64,000 bases of DNA from Silene conica (Eukaryota > Streptophyta > Magnoliopsida > Caryophyllales > Caryophyllaceae): positions 13,130,747 through 13,194,746 of the forward strand of contig CM055319.2 of assembly GCA_029255685.2 (NCBI GenBank). Direction: 5' to 3'. Positions 57,432 to 64,000 of this stretch are shown here, one piece after another. The position numbers and the translations under genes were made by a program. The notes under the pieces were generated by a model. That model searched no databases and was not told where the DNA came from. It saw only the letters and a program-made list of their open reading frames with translations. The stretch's first letter is position 1; each line of letters starts with the position of its first letter.

Positions 57432-58110
57432 TGTAATACCCCGTATGCTAGCCTTGGTCAATGACAGCCAAACCATGTTTTATACACGTATTTCAACAGC
57501 AATGTTTATAAAGTATTTTTACCTAAACTGTTAGTTGTTGTTTTATAAATCGTATTTCTACGATTATTTCTTATTTCATAATCATTTTTTATATTTGATG
57601 AAGTATTTCATAAAACGACATTTCATTCGTATTTCTTTAATTTTAATATATTTATAATTAAAAATATATTTTCTATTTTATATTTAATTCTCATCTATAT
57701 TTAAGTTCTATTTTTATCTAAGTCGTAATTGTATTTAAATCCTAATTTTTATACATCCTTATATAAGTGCTAATGATTTTACATTCTTATAATTAATTCA
57801 ACTAATATTTACTAATACTAAATTACGTAATTTAATTAGTATAATTAATTATGTACTCGTTTATTTTAAGTTATGGGTTAAGAACGTGACATAGATATAT
57901 AAGTGTCGCGAGATGAGTTATGGGCCGAGTAAGAGGATTGATGGGCTCAGATTGAGGGATGAGAAAGCATGTACCATACATCGACATCCTAGACCCTTAC
58001 CCTCTACATCGACATATCGGAAACCCTAAACCCTAAGCAGCCAGACCGTGAGTTACGGAGAACGAAGAGAGAACATCAATCACGCATCACCATCTTCTTT
58101 GCTCTTCATC
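57432..58110 (+). repeat. LTR-like fragment, TGTAATACCCCG family
   Basis: It begins TGTAATACCCCGTATGC, like the solo LTR at 28637 (TGTAACACCCCGC). It continues with AT-rich sequence and then a less AT-rich part with GTGTCGCGAGATG and CCCTAAACCCTAA. The right end and target duplication were not found. Probably a decayed or truncated LTR. Confidence 0.45.
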
Positions 58111-58304
58111 GTCACTGTTCAGACCATTATTATCATTTCCTAAACAACTTTTATTTATATATAAATCTATAAATAAAAGGCAAGACAAACTCTGTATCAT
58201 CTTTAGTTTCGTAACATCATTATTATTTCCTAAACAACTTTTATGCGAGGTGTATTTTGTTAAAAATAGAAAAATTAAAATTAAAACAAATCTTTTATAT
58301 TTAA

Positions 58305-59522
58305 GGGTTATTTGATAATAATAATCCAAACTATTGACCATCTTCTCGAAATAATCTAAACTTTAATTTAACTCAAAATAATTCATACTACTGTCCTCCT
58401 TTTCCAATATTGCACTTAGCCCATTTTTAACCTTCAATATCCGGTAATCAAATAGGTCAATCCCATATTTTTGGTTTTAAGTTTCTTTCTTTCTTCCCCA
58501 TTAACAACGTTCATCATTATCAACCACCACATCGGCCAACACTCCCAACTCAGCCATACATTAGTCAATAACTACCACCCACCAACCAACATATATATAG
58601 CAGATTAGCAGCCACCACCACGACTAACCCAGATTCATATCCTTCAGCGTCCACCACTTGTCAAATCTTGGGGTCTTGTGTTGATTCCAATGATTAATTT
58701 TAAATTGCTCAAATTGTTGTCATACGATTACGAGATTGAAATCATTTTGTGGATGAATATTTAGAAAGAGCACTAAACTTTGGAATCTTAATTCACATTC
58801 TGTCAGATTATTATTATTCAAATTTTTTTTATCTTGATTTCTCCTTGGGCTTCTTCTATACTGCTAACACCTCTTATATATTCCTATCTTGTGAAGTTTG
58901 GTAAATGGGGATTGTGAAGTATAATCTTAGGTACGGAGTATTATAAGAGATGATTCAATTTGATAAGATTCATCAATAAAAGAGTTAATTGTTCAGATAT
59001 GAAGAAAAATAGCACTTGGCTTCTCTACCTTTTGTAAATTCTATGAACAAGCTTCTCCCTGCTAATAAATATGTTTGCATTTGGTGGTGGAAGGTTATTG
59101 GTGTGACGGATGATGGTGATGATGGTGAGTTGTGGGGATCGGTTGTGGTTATGGATTGGACGATAATGGTGGTAGATCTGATGGCGGTTGGGTGGCGTCA
59201 GCAGTAAAGTTGACAATGGGTGGTGGCTGGGTGGCGTCAGCAGTAAAGTTGACAATTGGTGGTGGCCGGCTGGGTGGTTTATGGTGGAGGTATTAGTGGT
59301 CGGTCTAAATATATGATGGTGGTTGGGTGGTATTTTATTTTTCTATTTCTAATATTTTGAATCATTTTTAAAAGAATGAATAACCTACCTAAGAGGTACC
59401 CGGTCACCGATTCTAATTTGGGAAGACGATAGTTAAAAGTGGGTATATTAGAAGTTAAAGTGTTGTTCGGATTATTTTAAGAAGATGAGTAATAGTTCGG
59501 ATTATTCTCATAAATTAACCCC
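58305..59522. mobile_element. Long-TIR element, Mutator-like (1218 bp)
   Basis: The left terminus GGGTTATTTGATAATAATAA and the reverse complement of the right terminus (GGGGTTAATTTATGAGAATA) align. The similarity continues inward for about 60 bp (AATCCAAACTATTGACCATC against AATCCGAACTATTACTCATC), and patchily to about 130 bp. Such long TIRs suggest a MULE. No 9-bp duplication could be confirmed and no transposase is present. The core holds ACC/GGT-rich tracts. Confidence 0.65.
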
Positions 59523-60346
59523 ATAAATTGCTCTTTACTTTATATTAATGTGTATATTAAATTTGTTATGATGAAAGGAATGCTCAAAAGTCACAAAACC
59601 ATGCTAAATATTTATGTATATATTAAATTTGATAATAATAATAATAAGACGTTCAAAAGTCATAAACTGCATCCTCAATTGGTTATAAATATTTGATGGA
59701 AGAAAGCATTTGTGAGCCAAAATTCGAGCCAAACTTTTACGTCCATCATAAAGAGAATTGTATGTGCAATAATCTTTCTTGTCATTGTATCAACATTAAG
59801 GTAAAGTAAGTGTATTAAAGTTTTATTTATTTATTTATTTTAAGTTTCATTGGCTATAGAGAACTCATTTAACTTCACACATATGTTATTTTTTTTCATT
59901 TAGGACTATCAAGATTTGTGAAGTTGTGATATTTAAAGGTAATAATTATATATTTATGATTCAACTCTTTATTTCTTTCATTATTTAAAGGAAAACTTGA
60001 ATTAACGATAAGGTTAATTAATATTCCATGAATCAAATTCCACTATTTTGTTTGTTATTAATCACTCAATGAATTTTTTGTGTAGGAATGATTCATTGGA
60101 GAAAGAGAACTCTAAGAAGAAAAACAATATTAGAATTGGTTGAACAAATAATCCATCTATTCCATTCAATATTATATTATAAACTAACTACAATAACAAT
60201 ATTAATAACATGAATGTGAATTACCGATTGGTTTTAGTTACATAAAAAAATAGTATTTCGGAAACTTTCAAATGTATGTTTTATTTTAGTATGTTAATTT
60301 TTCTTTTGAAAAATAATTCTCATAAAATGAAATTTGACTTCTGAGA
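59523..60346. other. AT-rich intergenic, no gene
   Basis: No coding signal. The motif TATATTAAATTTGATAATAATAATAA with CAAAAGTCATAAA near 59610-59670 is related to the repeats at 61500-62030. Confidence 0.5.
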
Positions 60347-60356
60347 TCTCAATCTT

Positions 60357-60815
60357 TTTTTTTTTTTGCAAGAAGGTTAGTCTCACTTTTATTCAACCAT
60401 ATAGGGAAAAAATGAGATGGTATCTTACAAAAACAAAAGCCAAAAGATAGCAAGAAAGGACCAAACAACAAAAAGCATTCAAATTAGAGCATTACATCCA
60501 ACCATCTACGAATATTGGGATCACTACTTGAACTAAGTCTAGTCCTGATAGAGAACTTCACATTTGCCACCATCTGATCTGAAGAAATGAGATGTCCCAC
60601 GAAAATACACTTATTTCTTGCTTCCCAAATGTCGTGGACTAACCCTGCAACACAACATGACAGAATCACCCTTTTCCAGGTAGAGCGAGTTTTGTCCGCA
60701 AGAATTTTGTAGAGCAAGAATTTTGTAGAGCCAATTCTTTAAGTCAACATCAGATATTACCTTTGTAAGTGCGCCTTTGAGACGCATCGTCATCTGTTTT
60801 TTCAGTGCCTCTCTT
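60357..60815 (-). mobile_element. LINE 3' tail fragment
   Basis: On the minus strand it encodes the end of a plant LINE ORF2: AGLVHDIWEARNKCIF, then KFSIRTRLSSSSDPNIRRWL and a stop at about 60484. The preceding part is disturbed, with a 16-bp tandem duplication (AAGAATTTTGTAGAGC) near 60704-60736. A T-run at 60355-60367 marks the poly(A) tail. A 10-bp duplication TCTCAATCTT (60347-60356 and 60816-60825) flanks it. It is a strongly 5'-truncated insertion. Confidence 0.82.
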
Positions 60816-60825
60816 TCTCAATCTT

Positions 60826-61323
60826 ATTAGCAAGTTAAACAAAATTAATCATTTTGATATTGATAATGGCTAAATGTTCAATATTACTATGCGTACATGT
60901 CATATTATTCAATATATATATCTTATAAGTTATAACACATAATGAGATTACAATGAAATTGTAGTAGACTATTATTTAACTCAATTTATCATTTTTGCAA
61001 AAATTTAAATCTCAGATTTTTTGACAAATTGATATAAATGATATATTAAGACTAACATTTATTAAACTTCATAACTATGCTTCTTCCACAAAAAATATGA
61101 TTTATGAGAACTAAAATATTGATAAGATAAAAAGCTTTACAATTTTATATGATTTAAAGTCCTTATATTAGAGGATTTTATCATTCTAAAAAAACAGAGA
61201 TAAATAATTCAACATTTAGCGTTTCACTTACTAACTTCATTTACCTATATAACAAATGGACGTTCAAACTTTTTCATAGAAAATTTAGTATACAATTTAT
61301 CTATACAAATCTATAAATTCTTA
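60826..61323. other. AT-rich intergenic, no gene
   Basis: No coding signal, terminal repeats or known motifs recognised. Confidence 0.5.
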
Positions 61324-62030
61324 TTAAAATGCTACCTAAAACATCTAATTAATGTGACATGTCAAATTAAATATGACATGACAAATTAAATGTGACATGG
61401 CAAATGTGATTTTTTTTAAAAAACTAAATAAATAAATTATAATAATAAAACAAACCTTTAGATTCCATTTTTTTATTGTACAGTATTTATTTCTATTTTA
61501 AATTTCATAATAATGAAAAAATATGCTCAAAATAAAGTCATGAACTTAATCCATATTTATGCCTATATCAAACTTGATAATAATGAAAAACTGGTGCTCA
61601 AATTTCATGAACTTTGATCCATATTTATGCATATATTAAATTTGACAATAATGAAAAAATGATACCTAAAAGTCATAAAATGCACCTTCAATCGTTTCTA
61701 TATCTGAAATGGAATGCAAAATTTACAAGCCAAATTTGTTCTCATCTTTATCGTTAGTAGACATAAAATCTTATTAAAAGGCTACCTAAAACATCTAATT
61801 AATGTGACGTGACAAATTAAATATGACATGACAAATTAAATGTGACATGACAAATGTGGAAAAAATAAATAAATAAATTATAATAATAAAACAAACATTT
61901 AGATTCCATTTTTTCATTGTTCTATATTTATGTTTATTTTAAATTTCATAATAATGAAAAAAAATGCCCAAAAATCATGAACTTAATACATATTTATGTC
62001 TATATTAAACTTGATAATAATGAAAAAATG
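61324..62030. repeat. Direct repeat, two copies about 448 bp apart
   Basis: 61324-61590 and 61772-62030 match closely, starting GCTACCTAAAACATCTAATT, running through repeated AAATTAAATGTGACATG units, and ending in CTTGATAATAATGAAAAA. Within each copy the 13-14 bp units of (G)ACAAATTAAAT(A/G)TGACATG repeat three times. No coding potential. Confidence 0.85.
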
Positions 62031-62084
62031 TCTGCCCATGAAATGAACAAAATGAGATTCAATGTTTGTCCATGGATAGATATT

Positions 62085-62155
62085 GAATGTCATTGTTCAT
62101 TCCATGGCCGGACATTGACATTCAATGTCTGGCCATGGAATGAACAATGACATTC
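62085..62155. repeat. 71-bp near-perfect palindrome
   Basis: Arms 62085-62118 and 62122-62155 are inverted copies of 34 bp with one mismatch and a 3-nt loop (CAT). The arm contains CATTGTTCATTCCATGGCC. Related partial copies flank it (TTCAATGTTTGTCCATGGA near 62058 and CAATGTTTGTTCCATGGA near 62155). Confidence 0.95.
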
Positions 62156-62267
62156 AATGTTTGTTCCATGGACAGACCGTGAATGCTATGTTTGCAACGC
62201 ATTGAAAAAATCGATTTCTATCATTAATCTAACACGAAACTATAAATTAAACATAACATAATTAATA

Positions 62268-62463
62268 CTCCCTCTTATTTAGCCTATTCTTCCCTCTTTC
62301 CTTATTGACGATAACCACGTTTTCTTCCCTCTTTCCTTTTTTGGTAAGCTTTTTGTGATCCAAATTCAATTTCATGTGGGGTAGGATGATTTGTGTGGTC
62401 CAAATTCATTTCCTTAATTTTGGAGTAAAAAGAAAGGGGAAGAATAGGCTGAATAGGAGGGAG
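62268..62463. mobile_element. Stowaway MITE (Tc1/mariner), 196 bp
   Basis: Flanked by TA (62266-62267 and 62464-62465). The left end is CTCCCTCTTATTTAGCCTAT and the reverse-complemented right end is CTCCCTCCTATTCAGCCTAT; the inverted repeat runs 27 bp with two mismatches. CTCCCTC ends and a TA target are the Stowaway signature. Confidence 0.93.
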
Positions 62464-62465
62464 TA

Positions 62466-63112
62466 AAATGTTAAGAATTTGATAATTAACCAAAGAATTG
62501 GTTGAATGTGATTCCGCCATGAATTTTAGATGATTTTTGTGTTTTAATTTTTTTTGGTTTTAGATGAATTAATCGGGTTTTTGCATGAATTTCAGAGAAT
62601 TTTTCTAGTGAGAGAAAGTGGTCAAGGGCATTTTCGTCTTTTTTGTGAAAAACGCCGTCTACGTTTACTAAAATGTTGTCTACTACCAGCCCCCTTTTAA
62701 GCAGAAAAATCATTTTTGGAAAACTAAATCATACTGTAATTAATCTTAATAATACATTCATTACTTATCGTACTTATATTAAAGCATTTATAAAAATAAA
62801 TTTTTTTAGTACTTATTTTTCTATTTATTATTTCAAATAATACAATATCCACCCTCCATTTACCTATTTTCTTACCAATTGTTTTTTACTCAAGCTACCA
62901 TTCTTTAACAATACATACTATATTAGAGAATAAAATTATTAATACATTGAGTAATTATTTTCATTTATTATCAAATCGTCTTTAACAAAATATTATATTA
63001 AAAAAAGTTGCATTTATATGTCGGGAAGTATGGATGTATGGTCAAAGTCTCGCCTTAGAGACGGTAGAAAAAACTGAAGGAAAATAGAACATCGAAGAGG
63101 ATATTAATATTA
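62466..63112. other. AT-rich intergenic, no gene
   Basis: No coding signal was recognised. Confidence 0.5.
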
Positions 63113-63230
63113 TACTCCCTCCTATTCATAATAATCTTCCCTATTTCCTTTTTCGTCTATTCACAATACCTTCCCTATTTCCTTTCTTGGTAAATTTTTA
63201 TATATATTTTAATCATCTCACCCCACCACA
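63113..63230 (+). mobile_element. Stowaway MITE, left end only
   Basis: TA followed by CTCCCTCCTATTCATAATAA, similar to the complete MITE at 62268. An internal direct repeat (CTTCCCTATTTCCTTT at 63147 and 63172) follows. No right end was found, so it is truncated or its end has decayed. Confidence 0.6.
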
Positions 63231-63299
63231 ATACCCCAAAATACTCATACTTTATACTTATTTTAACACGGTTACGAAACATCGTCGACGTTTTAGAAC

Positions 63300-64000
63300 A
63301 AATCGTCGACGAAATTAAAAAAAAAAAGACATTATTACCCTTTTACCTCCCAAACCCTCCCAAACTCAAAATGCCTTACTCATACGCTTCACCCACGACA
63401 CCACTGGAAAACCCCTCGCGAAAGCGGAAAATTAAAACATACAAAGTACTAAAAATGCAGCGGAATTTAAACTTTTTAAACTTAAACAACATGCGAGAAG
63501 AATTAAACTGAAAACGAAACTGAAAACTGATATAAACAAAATAGATAAGTATAACAGTTCTAAGTACGGAATCAAAATAAATACAAAGCCCGGGATGGAA
63601 CATCCCTACAGGCACCAAAAGATAACGGTATCAAAAACTAAGAGTCTAGCTAATCGATAAACGTGTAAGTCATATGATGAAAGAATCATCACTCCCTAGC
63701 TCTCAAATGAACCCCGATCAAACCAGCATGTACCTACATACATGAAAACATGTACACCACAATCAGTGGGGAGTGACTAGAGTTCTCCTAGCCACCTTTT
63801 GTAACGACACGTAACAAGTAAAGCAATACAGAATACTCCAACATATATAAACATGTGAAGCATAAACGTCTCATCCACTGTTCTCATACTAACATGCAAT
63901 ACTAATGCACGACTCTCAACCAACTTCATAAAACGTTAGGAAGGAGAGCCGTTTTCCCTACTGGTTACCCAGTCGGGGGGTCTTTCAATCCAACTATTTA
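63300..64000. other. Unassigned, repeat-like sequence at window end
   Basis: A less AT-rich, non-coding stretch whose make-up (for example AAATACAAAGCCCGGGATGG and CACCACAATCAGTGGGG) resembles LTR or untranslated parts of retrotransposons. It runs off the window. No terminus or coding block supports a firm family. Confidence 0.3.

Noticed and set aside
59016-59255. Trp/Val-rich and His/Pro-rich ORFs on both strands
   Set aside because: Both come from GGT/ACC-rich tracts in the long-TIR element; no domain recognised.

Overview
This is plant nuclear DNA. It is AT-rich and intron-bearing, and it carries plant-specific transposon families (Tat- and Athila-type Ty3/gypsy, Ty1/copia, CACTA, hAT, PIF/Harbinger, Stowaway, L1-type LINEs) plus one clear host gene, a group IIb WRKY transcription factor. 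A eudicot is likely. The antisense-ORF Tat element is of the type called Retand in Silene, so Caryophyllales is possible, but that is weak inference.

Layout. 1-468 is the end of an LTR-type element cut by the window edge. 723-10656 is a Tat-lineage gypsy element on the minus strand with near-identical LTRs. It has gag-protease, then RT/RNase H/second RNase H/integrase, and a separate ORF on the opposite strand with its own TATA box. It abuts a Ty1/copia fragment (minus strand, 10657-15788, LTR at 14553-15788) that itself holds a 1.3 kb hAT-type element with an 8-bp target duplication. 15789-20439 is AT-rich intergenic DNA with diverged repeats and MITE ends.

20440-42377 is a large nest. A plus-strand copia element was entered by an Athila-type gypsy element (26866-37899, TSD GTTAC) and by a CACTA element (37982-41251, TSD GCT). 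The Athila element holds a 2.6 kb solo LTR (28637-31258, TSD TCAAA) and pairs of GGTCGACC-type palindromes. The CACTA element carries a captured exon of a host TrmA/RlmD-like RNA methyltransferase. The right copia LTR is followed by another primer-binding site and leader, as in a tandem or recombined copy.

42901-43975 is a PIF/Harbinger relic with a transposase C-terminus. 44739-48739 is the WRKY gene: six exons, about 640 codons, resembling Arabidopsis WRKY6/31/42. W-box cores lie about 400 bp upstream and a 78-bp CACTA-type MITE lies about 130 bp after the stop.

50980-54255 is a 5'-truncated L1-type LINE with a poly(A) tail and a 17-bp target duplication. The rest (54.4-64 kb) holds a 0.5 kb hAT MITE, a degenerate copia RNase H relic, LTR fragments, a long-TIR Mutator-like element, a second LINE tail, AT-rich direct repeats, a 71-bp near-perfect palindrome and a complete Stowaway MITE. 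Apart from the WRKY gene and the captured methyltransferase exon, I see no host coding sequence.
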